In this document: one piece after another, positions 26,283 to 36,107 of the stretch
Layout: each line of letters begins with the position of its first letter
How positions within the stretch are numbered: the stretch's first letter is position 1
Origin: Vibrio marisflavi CECT 7928
GTDB lineage: Bacteria > Pseudomonadota > Gammaproteobacteria > Enterobacterales > Vibrionaceae
NCBI RefSeq assembly: GCF_921294215.1
Contig: NZ_CAKLDM010000002.1
Coordinates: 806,001-870,000, forward strand
Direction of reading: 5' to 3'
DNA length: 64,000 bases
Translations under genes and position numbers: made by a program
Notes under the pieces: model-generated
What the model was told of the DNA's origin: nothing
Seen by the model: only the letters and a program-made list of their open reading frames with translations
Databases searched by the model: none

Positions 26283-26377
26283 ATGTCAATCACATTGTTT
26301 TGACATTGAGGTTGGTAAAAAGGTTCTACCAAATGCTTGGTTTGCGCTGATTCCCTTTTTAAAGGCGCCCTTTTTAA
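26283..26377. promoter_or_regulatory. Repeats in the shared TCS / glycosyltransferase upstream region
   Basis: ATGTCAA (26283-26289) and TTGACAT (26300-26306) form a 7-bp dyad. Two perfect direct repeats CCCTTTTTAA (26353-26362 and 26368-26377), 15 bases apart, lie 17-41 bases before the glycosyltransferase ATG. Response regulator binding is plausible but unproven. Confidence 0.4.
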
Positions 26378-26393
26378 TTTAAGAGTAGTTTGT

Positions 26394-27404
26394 ATGAAGC
26401 CTATATCCCTGATTTCTAATACCGCTGAAAAAAGTGTTGTTCTTTCTGTCGTTGTACCTTACTTCAATGAAATTGACGTATTACCTGAGTTCCACTCACG
26501 TCTTACTAAAGTTCTCGATTCCATCGAAGATGAAAGTGAAATAGTTTACGTCAATGATGGCAGCACAGATGGCAGCAAAGAGTTAGTTGAATCTTTACCA
26601 GTAAGCAGCAGTAAAGTGGTTAGCATCAGTTTAAGCCGCAACTTTGGAAAAGAAAGCGCAATGAGTGCTGGATTGGAACACTGCAATGGATTAGCTGTTA
26701 TTCTTATCGATGCTGATCTCCAAGACCCACCTGAGCTCATACCTAGCATGATAAAAGAGTGGAGAAAGGGCTACGATGTCGTCAACATGCAGAGAATTAA
26801 AAGAGAGGGAGAGAGCTGGTTTAAACGTAAATCTGCAGCAATGTTCTACCGATTACTCAACTTCCTTTCTAAGTCAGACATCCCAGAAAACGTTGGTGAC
26901 TTTCGCCTTTTGAGCAGACAGGTAATCGACCATATAAACGAAATGCCAGAGCGCAACCGTTATATGAAAGGCATGTTCGTTTGGCCTGGCTTCAAACAAA
27001 CTACGATTATATTTAAACGTTATGCCAGGCACTCCGGGCAGACTAAATGGAATTACTTCAAGTTAATCGGCTTAGCGATGGATGGAATAACTTCGTTTTC
27101 GATAAGCCCATTACGTATTGCGACCGTCTTGGGAAGCTTAATTGCCGCAAGTGCTTTTGTTTACGGTATGGCTATTGTATTTAAGACTCTTGTTTTTGGC
27201 GTACAGACGCATGGCTATGCTTCAATGATGGCTGTAGAGCTGGCTCTAGGTGGTGTGCAGCTCCTAAGCATTGGATTGTTAGGAGAGTATATTGGCAGAA
27301 TCTTTATCGAGACCAAACGCCGCCCTTTATATATCGTTCAATCTATTAACGAACGTTCAAACGTTACAAATGTTCAATCCACAGTGATGGAGAAACGTGC
27401 ATGA
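26394..27404 (+). CDS. GT2 glycosyltransferase, GtrB/ArnC-like (polyprenyl-phosphate)
   Basis: A 336-residue family 2 glycosyltransferase that would load a sugar on undecaprenyl phosphate. It has VVVPYFNEIDVLPEF, YVNDGSTDGS, SRNFGKESAMSAGLEHC and the metal-binding LIDADLQDPPE, then two C-terminal membrane helices and the tail LLGEYIGRIFIETKRRP typical of GtrB/ArnC/CsbB. The frame opens at 26337; the ATG at 26394 starts just before the catalytic domain. Its end overlaps the next gene by 4 bases. Confidence 0.88.
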   Translation: MKPISLISNTAEKSVVLSVVVPYFNEIDVLPEFHSRLTKVLDSIEDESEIVYVNDGSTDGSKELVESLPVSSSKVVSISLSRNFGKESAMSAGLEHCNGLAVILIDADLQDPPELIPSMIKEWRKGYDVVNMQRIKREGESWFKRKSAAMFYRLLNFLSKSDIPENVGDFRLLSRQVIDHINEMPERNRYMKGMFVWPGFKQTTIIFKRYARHSGQTKWNYFKLIGLAMDGITSFSISPLRIATVLGSLIAASAFVYGMAIVFKTLVFGVQTHGYASMMAVELALGGVQLLSIGLLGEYIGRIFIETKRRPLYIVQSINERSNVTNVQSTVMEKRA

Positions 27405-28801
27405 GGTCTAGCAGAACTTATTTATGGTTCGCCTTGTGCGCGACATTTCTAATTCGCTTGTTGTCGTTAGGTGCCTATCCACTCATGGATACCACTGAGG
27501 CTCGTTATGGTGAAATGGCTCGAATCATGGTGCAGACGCACAATTGGCTCACGCCAATGTTTGACTACAACGTGCCGTTTTGGGGTAAACCGCCTCTATT
27601 TGCTTGGATGAGTTCTGTCGGAATTAAAGTCTTTGGCTTGAGTGAATTTGCTGTTCGCTTTCCACATTGGCTAGCAGGCGTAGCCGTTTTGGCATTGATT
27701 GCTTATTTTGCTCGCCGAGTTGGAGTTAATGCGCTGCTGACGGCAACAATATTGTCAACAACCGGCATTTTTGCTGTCTCTGCTGGTGTAGTAGAGACTG
27801 ATATGGCTCTTACTTTTGCTATGACATTGTCTATGGTGGGCTTTTATCTGTGCTGGCAAGATGAAAGTAAATTATGGGGATACTTGGGGTTTGTCGGTCT
27901 TGCTATTGGTTTACTTGCCAAAGGCCCACTGATCATTGTGTTGGTTGGCCTAGCCGTTATGCCATGGCTGATGATTCAATATGGCTTTATAGGATCATTT
28001 AAGCAGCTTTGGCGACGCTTCCCTATTGTTGGTGGCAGTATATTGATGCTTGTGATAGCTGTTCCTTGGTATGTAATGGCAGAGCGAGCAACTCCGGGCT
28101 TCCTTCATTATTTCTTAGTTGGTGAGTATGTAGACCGTTTTTTAGATCCGGGTTGGAAAGGGGACTTGTACGGTAGTGCACACGAACGAGCTAGAGGAAC
28201 AATTTGGTTATTCTGGCTATACTCTGCACTACCTTGGTCTATCGTATTGCCAATTGTATTGTGGGTTAAACGCAAAGCAATTAAGCCGATTAACGAGAAA
28301 GTGAAGCCAATAATCAGTTTCTCAATATGCTGGCTAGTCTCACCACTAATCTTATTTACCTTTGCCGGAAATATTCTACCTGCTTACGTTCTGCCTGGAA
28401 TTCCAGCTATCGGTATTATGTTAGCTTCACTTATTACAGAGAAGCAGTTAGAAACTAAGTGGTTCAAAATTTCATCAGCAGTGAGCCCTGTTTTGCTTGT
28501 GGTTGCAGTGTTTTATATTCATTTCAATGTGGCTGGAGTTCGAAGTGACAAAGTTATTTTTGAACATGCAAATAAAGCCTTGCCAACCTATTACATTGGA
28601 CATCGGACTTTCTCTGGTGAGTATTATAGTAATGGAAAAGCAGAACTACTTAAAAAAGACAGTACGTTAATGAAGCTTGCCAAGTTCCAATTGGTAGGTG
28701 AAGACAATCAAGTCGACCCTGTAATTAAGCAAGATAAACTAAACTGCCAAGTGGAATATACAGCGCCAAGTAAACGTTCTTTGTTCCTATGTGAGAACTA
28801 G
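27401..28801 (+). CDS. ArnT/PMT-like GT-C glycosyltransferase
   Basis: A 466-residue multi-helix membrane enzyme of the GT39/GT83 type. MDTTEARYGEMARIM, near the N-terminus with the catalytic Asp/Glu, and NVPFWGKPPLFAWM are hallmarks of the family that moves a sugar from a polyprenyl phosphate carrier to a periplasmic acceptor such as lipid A. The C-terminal periplasmic domain follows about residue 365. It overlaps the GT2 gene by 4 bases and is followed at once by a GtrA gene. The sugar transferred and the acceptor are unknown. Confidence 0.85.
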   Translation: MRSSRTYLWFALCATFLIRLLSLGAYPLMDTTEARYGEMARIMVQTHNWLTPMFDYNVPFWGKPPLFAWMSSVGIKVFGLSEFAVRFPHWLAGVAVLALIAYFARRVGVNALLTATILSTTGIFAVSAGVVETDMALTFAMTLSMVGFYLCWQDESKLWGYLGFVGLAIGLLAKGPLIIVLVGLAVMPWLMIQYGFIGSFKQLWRRFPIVGGSILMLVIAVPWYVMAERATPGFLHYFLVGEYVDRFLDPGWKGDLYGSAHERARGTIWLFWLYSALPWSIVLPIVLWVKRKAIKPINEKVKPIISFSICWLVSPLILFTFAGNILPAYVLPGIPAIGIMLASLITEKQLETKWFKISSAVSPVLLVVAVFYIHFNVAGVRSDKVIFEHANKALPTYYIGHRTFSGEYYSNGKAELLKKDSTLMKLAKFQLVGEDNQVDPVIKQDKLNCQVEYTAPSKRSLFLCEN

Positions 28802-28802
28802 T

Positions 28803-29219
28803 ATGTTTAGTCAAAAAATAATGAAGTTTGCGATGGTTGGAGGTCTAGGATTCGTTGTAGATACAATCGTATTTTCTCTGGCGATTTATGTATTAAGAAC
28901 CGACTTGCTTACGGCTAGAGTTGTTTCATTTATTCTCGCAGCAACAACGACTTGGCTTGGGAATCGACTGTTTACTTTCTCTGAGAGAGAAAAAGAAGAC
29001 AAGATAAAGCAGTGGTCAAAATTTTTTTTCAGTGCTTTGATTTCAGCTATGCCTAATTTTGCTGTATTTCAGGTCACGATTTATTTCTTGGGTAGTAGTG
29101 GGTTGGCTCCATTTATTGCGTTGGTTTTAGGTGTATTGACAGGAATGTTTAGTAACTTCACACTCAGTCATCTGTGGGTGTTTAACGAGAAAAACATCGA
29201 GACAAAAGCCAGCTACTAA
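28803..29219 (+). CDS. GtrA-family membrane protein (putative flippase)
   Basis: A 138-residue protein with four hydrophobic helices and KFAMVGGLGFVVDTIVFSLAIY at the N-terminus and TWLGNRLFTFSERE in the middle, the GtrA signature. GtrA proteins translocate the sugar-lipid made by GtrB to the periplasm. The frame opens at a GTG, 28791, inside the previous gene; ATG 28803 lies one base after that gene's stop. A terminator follows, so the operon is three genes long. Confidence 0.85.
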   Translation: MFSQKIMKFAMVGGLGFVVDTIVFSLAIYVLRTDLLTARVVSFILAATTTWLGNRLFTFSEREKEDKIKQWSKFFFSALISAMPNFAVFQVTIYFLGSSGLAPFIALVLGVLTGMFSNFTLSHLWVFNEKNIETKASY

Positions 29220-29246
29220 TACTATTTTCTATCAGTCCGACAGCTT

Positions 29247-29290
29247 TAGCCCTAAGCTATTATTCGTTGCTTAGGGCTATATTTTCTTTG
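29247..29290 (+). terminator. Terminator of the glycosyltransferase operon
   Basis: Stem TAGCCCTAAGC (29247-29257) with GCTTAGGGCTA (29269-29279), followed by TATTTTCTTT. Confidence 0.8.
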
Positions 29291-29360
29291 CTTTCATTGA
29301 AAATAGCGGCAACCAACAAATACATGTCACTATGCTGGTGAAAATCAAATTAATTTGGAT

Positions 29361-29437
29361 AAAAAAAGCCCAGAACGAAAAAATTGTTCTGGGCCGATAC
29401 AAACATAGGAGTTAATAAGAAAAAGCAGTGTAAGTAG
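29361..29437 (-). ncRNA. Candidate small RNA with orphan terminator
   Basis: The minus strand carries a textbook terminator, GTTCTGGGC after GCCCAGAAC with loop AATTTTTTC (29394-29368), ending in seven T (29367-29361), although no gene lies upstream on that strand. Before it, TTGACA (29472-29467), 17 bases and TTAATT (29449-29444) look like a promoter. A transcript of about 77 bases would start near 29437. It holds an unpaired CUCCU (29411-29407), the complement of AGGAG ribosome sites. A coding role is unlikely: the ATG next to it lacks a ribosome site. Not recognised as a known vibrio sRNA. Confidence 0.5.
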
Positions 29438-29717
29438 TAGTGAAATTAAGAATCTGGACGCTTCTTTGTCAAAACTCTCATTGCTCTTGCTAATTACAAT
29501 ATATAAGACGCGAGCAACTGTAATTAGTTCAATTCAGTTTATAAAAAAATTCATTTTTTTCTCTTAATTCTTTCACAGTCTCATTTTTGCCCGTATAAGC
29601 GACTGTATTCATGGATTTTTGTCGCTATACGTTTCACACGCAAAACCAAAATCTTCGTAGAAACTCTAAAGTGTGATGTTAATCAGTTGTTAACGGAACG
29701 GTATGAAGATATATTTT

Positions 29718-29731
29718 CAAACAAGTGTTTA
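29718..29731 (+). promoter_or_regulatory. PsrA-type operator
   Basis: CAAAC (29718-29722), AAGT, GTTTA (29727-29731): the pattern CAAAC-N4-GTTTG that PsrA recognises in pseudomonads, with a perfect AAAC/GTTT core. It lies 15 bases before the regulator's ATG, a fitting place for autorepression. Confidence 0.55.
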
Positions 29732-29746
29732 ATACTGGTGATTGAA

Positions 29747-30370
29747 ATGACGTCGCGCCTTAAGACTCAAGAGAAAATTTTAGATGCTGCAGAACATTTG
29801 TTTGCAGAACATGGCTTCAACAGCACATCACTACGAACCATTACCAGCAAGGCTGGAGTCAACTTGGCAGCGGTAAATTATCATTTTGGCGATAAGAAAA
29901 CGTTAGTCCGGTCGGTACTTGACCGATACTTAGAGGCTTTTATGCCAGCTGTTCAAGAGGCACTAATAGAGTTAAACAAGCGGGACACGTTTTCGATGCA
30001 AGAGCTATTTGAGTGTCTCCGTGAACCTCTTCAGGGGTTAGATTCCATTCGAACAAATGGCATGAGCCGATTTATGTTGTTGATCGGGCGTGGATATACC
30101 GATGTGCAGGGCCATCTTCGATGGTTTATCACAACGCGTTACCAAAATACGTTGTCTCTATTTACTGAATCGGTACTGAAGGCTAATCCTGCCTTAAAAC
30201 CAGAGAAATTGTTTTGGCGTTTACATTTTACCCTTGGCACATGTGTATTCACGATGGCTTCTAGCCAAGCGCTGCTAGAAATAGCACAAAGTGAATATGA
30301 CCAAGGTAGTGATGTAAATGCGATAGTTGATGAGTTAATACCATACCTCGCTGCAGGTGTGGCTCAGTAG
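29747..30370 (+). CDS. psrA: TetR-family regulator, PsrA-like
   Basis: About 207 residues. The helix-turn-helix reads FNSTSLRTITSKAGVNLAAVNYHFGDKKTL, near identical in style to PsrA, the fatty-acid-responsive repressor. PsrA is released by long-chain fatty acids or acyl-CoA and controls beta-oxidation genes. The next gene is fadE, and a PsrA-type operator sits in front, both supporting the call. The frame opens at TTG 29687, but that would place the operator inside the gene; the ATG at 29747 starts at the usual N-terminus. Confidence 0.72.
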   Translation: MTSRLKTQEKILDAAEHLFAEHGFNSTSLRTITSKAGVNLAAVNYHFGDKKTLVRSVLDRYLEAFMPAVQEALIELNKRDTFSMQELFECLREPLQGLDSIRTNGMSRFMLLIGRGYTDVQGHLRWFITTRYQNTLSLFTESVLKANPALKPEKLFWRLHFTLGTCVFTMASSQALLEIAQSEYDQGSDVNAIVDELIPYLAAGVAQ

Positions 30371-30462
30371 GGACAAGTTTACAGGCTCAAAAGAGAAATC
30401 AAGCCTAAACTTACTAGGATACAGTGGAATTGAATTTCCAACAGTGAAATAAGGAACTGAAC

Positions 30463-32745
30463 ATGCGTGCTCAACGGAAAAAATGGGTCAGTGACCCCAC
30501 ATTTAAGTTGTTTAAGAAGTTATTGCCACCTCTGTCGGAAACAGAAAGAGAGGCGATGGAAGCAGGTAGTGTTTGGTGGGATGGAGAGTTGTTTTCAGGA
30601 AAACCGAATTTCACTAAGCTTCATCAATTTCACAAACCTGTATTAACTGAAGAAGAACAATCCTTTGTCGACAACGAACTAGAAACGTTATTGTCGATGC
30701 TTGATGACCATAAGATAGTAAAAGAAGACCGAGATCTTCCCAAAGAGGTTTGGGACTATCTCAGAAAAGAGCGCTTCTTTTCACTTATCATTGCTAAAGA
30801 GTTTGGCGGTCGACAGTTCTCATCACTAGCAAATTCAACCATAGTCGCTAAGATTGCCACCCGTAGTATTAGTACTGCTGTTACTGTTATGGTACCTAAC
30901 TCGTTGGGGCCGGGGGAGCTACTTACTCACTATGGTACTCAAGAGCAAAAAGAATATTGGTTGCCTAGACTAGCAGATGGGACAGATATTCCTTGTTTTG
31001 CCTTAACAGGCCCTGAAGCAGGCTCTGACGCTGGTGGAATTCCAGACCGCGGCGTAGTGTGCTACGGCAAATACAAGAACAAAAAAACGTTGGGTATCAA
31101 AGTAAGTTGGAACAAACGTTATATCACTTTAGCTCCAGTATCTACTGTCTTAGGCTTAGCCTTCAAACTCTATGATCCTGAAGGTTTACTGGGCGAAGAA
31201 GAAGAGCTCGGTATCACTTGTGCTCTGATTCCTACTAGCCATAAAGGTGTGGAAGTTGGAGAGAGGCATGATCCGCTTAGCCTTGCCTTTATGAACGGCC
31301 CTACGCGTGGTGAAGATGTTTTCATTCCGATCGACTGGATTATTGGTGGCGCTGATTATGCTGGTAAGGGCTGGCGCATGCTAGTTGAATGCTTGTCTGC
31401 TGGACGAGGGATTTCACTTCCAGCTCTTGGCACTGCTATTGGCCATCTAACTTCTCGTACAACAGGTGCGTACGCATATGTGCGCAAACAGTTTGGAACT
31501 TCAATTGGTAAATTCGAAGGTGTCGCACAAGCGTTAGGCCGTATCGGCGGTATGACCTATTTATTGGAAGCGACTCGAACCTTGACGACTACTGCTCTGG
31601 ATTTGAAGGAAAAACCGGGCATTGTTACGGCGATTGCTAAATATCATATGACCGAGATCGCGAGAACCATTCTCAATGACTCGATGGATATTCACTCGGG
31701 CAGAGCGATTCAAGAAGGACCAATGAATTACCTATCGTCTCATTACTTTGGGGTGCCAGTAGCGATAACGGTAGAAGGCGCGAATATTCTTACCAGAAAC
31801 CTAATGATTTTTGGCCAAGGTGCGATTCGTTGCCACCCATACGTTCTCAAAGAGATGGAGGCGGCAGCAAACCCTGATGTAGAAGAAGGGGCAGAAGACT
31901 TTGATGAGCTGTTGGCATCGCACATGCTTCACACCACAGTGAACACGTTTGGAGCATTTTTCTCTGCCTTTACCCGTTCTTACTTTAACTCTTCACCAAT
32001 GTCCGGGCCAACGAAACAGTATTACAAAGAGATAACACGTTTAAGTAAAGCTCTTGCTGTGAGTTCAGATTTTGCGATGCTGACTATGGGTGGAGATCTA
32101 AAACGAAAAGAGATGATTTCGGCCAGGTTGGGTGATGGCCTGAGCTATTTGTATATGGCGTCCGCAGTGCTGAAAAAGTACGAAGATGAAGGTAGGCAGC
32201 AGCAAGATCTGGAGTTCGTGCACTATGCGATACAGCACTGCTTCCACAATGCGGCAAATTCTTTGCAAGAAGCCTATAGCAACTTTCCAAATAAAACAGT
32301 GGGATATTTATTAAAAGGTATCGTATTTCCGCTTGGCAATCACTTTAAGAAACCGTCAGATGAGCTTTCACTGCAAATAGCAGACAGCCTAATGACTCCT
32401 GGAGCGCATCGCGATCGTTTGACGCATTTATGTTATGTCGGAAAAGATGAGTCCGATAGTGTGGGCTTGGTAGAAGCCGCATTTCAGGCGATGTATGGCA
32501 TTCGCTCACTAGAGCGTAAGCTATTCAAGGGGATTAAAAGTGGTCAAATAGATAAGAAGGCCCCGTTGGAAACGCGTTTATCGCAAGCTTTGGAAGCAAA
32601 TATTCTTACTAGTGATGAAATTGACAAGATCCTAGTAGCAGAAAAGCTGAGATCACAAGCGATTCAAGTGGATCACTTCAGCCATGACTTTTCAGAGGTC
32701 AAAACGCAGAGAGTGACTAAGCCTAAATTGAACAGTGTTGCCTAG
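30463..32745 (+). CDS. fadE: Acyl-CoA dehydrogenase FadE
   Basis: A 760-residue FadE-type acyl-CoA dehydrogenase, which performs the first oxidation of fatty-acid beta-oxidation. The conserved stretch CFALTGPEAGSDAGGIPDRG, the later FGTSIGKFEGVAQALGRIGG and MTEIARTILNDSMDIHSGRAI lie in the catalytic core (residues 75-480); a C-terminal DUF1974-like half completes the protein. E. coli FadE is somewhat longer. AAGGAAC precedes the ATG. The PsrA-like gene is 92 bases upstream on the same strand. Confidence 0.93.
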   Translation: MRAQRKKWVSDPTFKLFKKLLPPLSETEREAMEAGSVWWDGELFSGKPNFTKLHQFHKPVLTEEEQSFVDNELETLLSMLDDHKIVKEDRDLPKEVWDYLRKERFFSLIIAKEFGGRQFSSLANSTIVAKIATRSISTAVTVMVPNSLGPGELLTHYGTQEQKEYWLPRLADGTDIPCFALTGPEAGSDAGGIPDRGVVCYGKYKNKKTLGIKVSWNKRYITLAPVSTVLGLAFKLYDPEGLLGEEEELGITCALIPTSHKGVEVGERHDPLSLAFMNGPTRGEDVFIPIDWIIGGADYAGKGWRMLVECLSAGRGISLPALGTAIGHLTSRTTGAYAYVRKQFGTSIGKFEGVAQALGRIGGMTYLLEATRTLTTTALDLKEKPGIVTAIAKYHMTEIARTILNDSMDIHSGRAIQEGPMNYLSSHYFGVPVAITVEGANILTRNLMIFGQGAIRCHPYVLKEMEAAANPDVEEGAEDFDELLASHMLHTTVNTFGAFFSAFTRSYFNSSPMSGPTKQYYKEITRLSKALAVSSDFAMLTMGGDLKRKEMISARLGDGLSYLYMASAVLKKYEDEGRQQQDLEFVHYAIQHCFHNAANSLQEAYSNFPNKTVGYLLKGIVFPLGNHFKKPSDELSLQIADSLMTPGAHRDRLTHLCYVGKDESDSVGLVEAAFQAMYGIRSLERKLFKGIKSGQIDKKAPLETRLSQALEANILTSDEIDKILVAEKLRSQAIQVDHFSHDFSEVKTQRVTKPKLNSVA

Positions 32746-32767
32746 TATAGACATTTATTTGGGATCC

Positions 32768-32798
32768 CAAGCCGAGCATTTATTTGCTCGGCTTTTTA
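32768..32798 (+). terminator. Terminator of fadE
   Basis: Stem AAGCCGAGCA (32769-32778) with TGCTCGGCTT (32785-32794), followed by TTTAG. Confidence 0.88.
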
Positions 32799-33004
32799 GC
32801 ATTTAGTGCGAGATGATACTTATAAAGAACAACCAAATTTTCGATGTCATAGGCTCACAGTACAGCTATTCTTATTGTGTTTAGAGGGTGTTTTGTATAA
32901 AAAGTGGCCCAACCACTAGATAAATATTTCCAAAATGAAAGAAATTAGATGAGATTTTGCCACGAAACTTTTATCCTAGCGGGGTTTTTTAAAGGAAGTT
33001 GAAT

Positions 33005-34207
33005 ATGATCATCAAACCTAGAATTCGTGGATTCATTTGTACCACAACTCACCCTGTAGGTTGTGAAGCAAATGTACAAGAGCAAATCGCTTACACTAAA
33101 GCGAAAGGCCCAGTGAAAAATGCACCAAAACGTGTACTCGTTGTTGGCGCATCTAGTGGCTATGGATTGTCTTCTCGTATCGCGGCAGCATTTGGCGGCG
33201 GTGCATCGACTATTGGTGTTTTCTTTGAAAAAGAAGGCACAGAGAAAAAACCTGGAACTGCAGGTTTTTACAATGCAGCAGCATTTGAAAAGTTAGCGAA
33301 AGAAGAAGGTCTTTACGCTAAAAGCCTAAATGGCGATGCTTTTTCAAACGAAGCTAAGCAAAAAACTATCGATTTGATTAAAGAAGACCTTGGCCAAGTA
33401 GATCTTGTTGTTTACTCGCTTGCGTCTCCAGTTCGTAAAATGCCTGAAACAGGTGAGCTGGTTCGTTCTTCTTTAAAACCGATTGGTGAAACATACACTT
33501 CAGCAGCGGTTGATACAAACAAAGATACTATCATTGAAGCGAGCATCGAGCCTGCGACTGAAGAAGAAATCAAAGACACCGTAACAGTAATGGGTGGCGA
33601 AGATTGGGAACTTTGGATCAACACTCTTTCTGATGCTGGCGTTTTAGCTGATGGCTGTAAAACAGTTGCTTATAGCTACATTGGTACTGAGCTAACTTGG
33701 CCAATCTACTGGGATGGTGCACTAGGTCGAGCTAAGATGGACTTAGACCGTGCAGCAGAAGAGCTAAATAACAAGCTTTCTTCACACGGTGGTAGCGCGA
33801 ATGTTGCGGTATTGAAGTCTGTTGTGACTCAAGCAAGCTCTGCGATTCCTGTAATGCCTCTTTACATCGCAATGGTGTTTAAGAAAATGCGCGAAGAAGG
33901 TGTTCACGAAGGTTGTATGGAACAAATCTACCGTATGTTTAGCGATCGTCTATACAAAGAAGATGGTAGTGCAGCAGAAGTAGATGATAAGAACCGCCTA
34001 CGTCTAGATGACTGGGAACTACGTGAAGACATCCAGAACTACTGCCGTGATTTGTGGCCACAAGTTACTACTGAGAACCTTAAAGAGCTAACGGACTACG
34101 TAGAGTATAAAGAAGAGTTCTTGAAGTTGTTTGGTTTTGGTGTTGAGGGTGTGGACTACGAAGCTGATGTTAATCCAGCAATTGACGCAGGATTCATCAA
34201 CATTTAG
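33005..34207 (+). CDS. fabV: Trans-2-enoyl-ACP/CoA reductase FabV
   Basis: A 400-residue NADH-dependent enoyl-ACP reductase, completing each cycle of fatty-acid synthesis and naturally resistant to triclosan. The N-terminus [20 protein letters not shown], the Rossmann segment [21 protein letters not shown] and the catalytic Tyr-x8-Lys ([10 protein letters not shown]) are diagnostic. The ATG at 33005 lies behind AAGGAAG; TTG 32999 is two codons too early. It has its own upstream region after the fadE terminator. Confidence 0.95.
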   Translation: MIIKPRIRGFICTTTHPVGCEANVQEQIAYTKAKGPVKNAPKRVLVVGASSGYGLSSRIAAAFGGGASTIGVFFEKEGTEKKPGTAGFYNAAAFEKLAKEEGLYAKSLNGDAFSNEAKQKTIDLIKEDLGQVDLVVYSLASPVRKMPETGELVRSSLKPIGETYTSAAVDTNKDTIIEASIEPATEEEIKDTVTVMGGEDWELWINTLSDAGVLADGCKTVAYSYIGTELTWPIYWDGALGRAKMDLDRAAEELNNKLSSHGGSANVAVLKSVVTQASSAIPVMPLYIAMVFKKMREEGVHEGCMEQIYRMFSDRLYKEDGSAAEVDDKNRLRLDDWELREDIQNYCRDLWPQVTTENLKELTDYVEYKEEFLKLFGFGVEGVDYEADVNPAIDAGFINI

Positions 34208-34226
34208 TCGAATCGACCTGAATACT

Positions 34227-34256
34227 AAAAAGGGCACTCATCGAGTGCCCTTTTCT
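34227..34256. terminator. Bidirectional terminator fabV / ybjL
   Basis: AAAAGGGCACTC pairs with GAGTGCCCTTTT (34243-34254) across a 3-base loop; T-rich ends on both strands serve fabV and the convergent transporter. Confidence 0.9.
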
Positions 34257-34281
34257 ATTTATGGAAGATAGGTTTTCCAAT

Positions 34282-35964
34282 CTAACTGAGAATAATCAGT
34301 ATGGTTCCGGCCAATGTCATAAGAATATTCGCAATGGTGTATGTGCCTGCATAACCTAGAGCCGGTATGGTTGACTTGGTATGGTCGTTAACGATATCCA
34401 TTGCTGGTGCACAGGTTCTTGCTCCAATGATGGCGCCAAATAGAAGTGCGCGGTTCATCTTTAGTATATAAGCACCTACCAGATAAGCTATGATGACAGG
34501 AATTACACTGACTAAAAATGATAAGCCGATAACCTGCAAACCATTTTGCGACAAGTGAGCAAACATCTTACCGCCAGCGCTTAAGCCCAGTCCCACCATA
34601 AAGAACATCAGCCCAAGCTCTTTAATCATATTTAGAGCGCCTTGAGGAACGTAACCAAAAGTAGGGTGGTTAGCACGTAAAAAGCCGAGTGTGATACCAG
34701 ACAAGAGCAATCCTACAGCGTTGCCTAGACCAAAAGACACTTGACCAAAAGTCATAGTTACAAGTCCAAGCATAATGCCGAATATAAAGAAGCTACAAAA
34801 CGCGAAGAGATCGGCAAGTTGGCTATGAACTGCAATGAAACCGATTTTCTGCGCTAAGCCTAATACTCGACTCTTTTCGCCACTAACTTGTAGTACATCA
34901 CCCTTGGCGACGACGATATCTTGGTCCATTGGCATTTCAATTTGAGCACGAACAACGCGGTTCAGGAAACAGCCATATTCTGACAGGTTAAGATCTGATA
35001 ATCGCTTACCCACCATACCATCGCTTTTAACGACGATTTCTTCTTCTACTACCCGAAGATCAAGTAAGTTACGGTCAAAAACCTCTTTGCCATTTCTGAA
35101 ACTTGGGTCAAGCCTAGCATGACTATCTGGGAAACCTACTAGGGCGATTTCATCGCCTTCTTGCAAAATCGCGTCGCCATCTGGGTGGGCCAAGATGCCA
35201 TTTCGACGGATTCGTTCAATGTAGCAGCCTGTTTGACGATAAATGCCAAGCTCGCGCAGGTTTTTACCATCTGTCCATTCAATGAGCTCTGGGCCAGCAC
35301 GATACGCACGAATTATCGGTAGGTAGACTTTTCTCTGACCTGAACTTCCAAGCCCACGCTCTTGTGCAATTTGTCTTGCTGAATCAGAAAGGTTTTGTCT
35401 TTGCAGTTTAGGTAAAAGCTTAGCGAACAGAATCATGCTGATTAAGCCGACCAAATATGCCATCGCATAGCCAACGGATAAGTTCTGCATCACGCTAGCA
35501 AAGTTAGCATCGTGCGGTATTGTCGCTAGGCCTGAGTTTAGAGCATCTTGCGCACCTACTAGCACTGGTGTTGCGGTGAGAGCGCCAGCCATCATACCCG
35601 TAGACATGCCAAAATCTAAGCCAAAGAAGTGTCCCGAGAAGTAAGTAATGGCAATGGAGGTCACTATTACGACCATACTGAGAATAAAATAGTGCTTCCC
35701 ATCGCGGAAGAATATGCCAAAAAAGTTTGGCCCTGCTTCAATGCCAACACAGTAAATAAATAGCATGAACCCGATGGTTAGCGCGTCTGCATTTATGGAA
35801 AATCCAAGGTGACCAAGAATTAGAGACGTGATGAGAACGCCAATCGAGTTTCCTAGCTGCAGGCTGCCAAAGCGGATTTTGCCTATAGCAAGGCCTATCG
35901 CTAGAGAGACAAAAATTAAAAGAATGGGGTTTTGTTGAAGCAAGTGTACGATATCTATATTCAC
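34282..35964 (-). CDS. ybjL: AspT/YbjL-family transporter with two TrkA-C domains
   Basis: A 560-residue transporter of the aspartate:alanine exchanger (AAE) family, very close to E. coli YbjL in length and in segments such as [47 protein letters not shown] and [14 protein letters not shown]. Two cytoplasmic TrkA-C (RCK-C) domains lie between the membrane halves (about residues 215-370). Substrate of YbjL is unknown. The gene is monocistronic, ending at the fabV hairpin. Confidence 0.88.
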   Translation of the reverse strand: MNIDIVHLLQQNPILLIFVSLAIGLAIGKIRFGSLQLGNSIGVLITSLILGHLGFSINADALTIGFMLFIYCVGIEAGPNFFGIFFRDGKHYFILSMVVIVTSIAITYFSGHFFGLDFGMSTGMMAGALTATPVLVGAQDALNSGLATIPHDANFASVMQNLSVGYAMAYLVGLISMILFAKLLPKLQRQNLSDSARQIAQERGLGSSGQRKVYLPIIRAYRAGPELIEWTDGKNLRELGIYRQTGCYIERIRRNGILAHPDGDAILQEGDEIALVGFPDSHARLDPSFRNGKEVFDRNLLDLRVVEEEIVVKSDGMVGKRLSDLNLSEYGCFLNRVVRAQIEMPMDQDIVVAKGDVLQVSGEKSRVLGLAQKIGFIAVHSQLADLFAFCSFFIFGIMLGLVTMTFGQVSFGLGNAVGLLLSGITLGFLRANHPTFGYVPQGALNMIKELGLMFFMVGLGLSAGGKMFAHLSQNGLQVIGLSFLVSVIPVIIAYLVGAYILKMNRALLFGAIIGARTCAPAMDIVNDHTKSTIPALGYAGTYTIANILMTLAGTILIILS

Positions 35965-36107
35965 AGCGCGGCTCTATTCTCATGCCAGCAAATCAAAAAT
36001 TACACCATAACGTACAGGTGTAAATAAACTGTGTGAATTGTATCTGATTAGCGTGAAAACTTAAGTGAAAAATTTCATTTTTAATCATTATTTTTTGTAT
36101 GGCAAAA

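Larger units (their letters stand above)
29220..29717. other. Intergenic region before the psrA-like gene
   Basis: About 500 bases without a supported protein gene. It holds the glycosyltransferase terminator, the candidate small RNA, and AT-rich DNA at 29500-29680 in which no clear promoter can be singled out. Confidence 0.5.

Noticed and set aside
29400..29440. Short peptide frame inside the candidate sRNA
   Set aside because: ATG follows CTCCT directly with no ribosome site, and the frame runs into the terminator stem.
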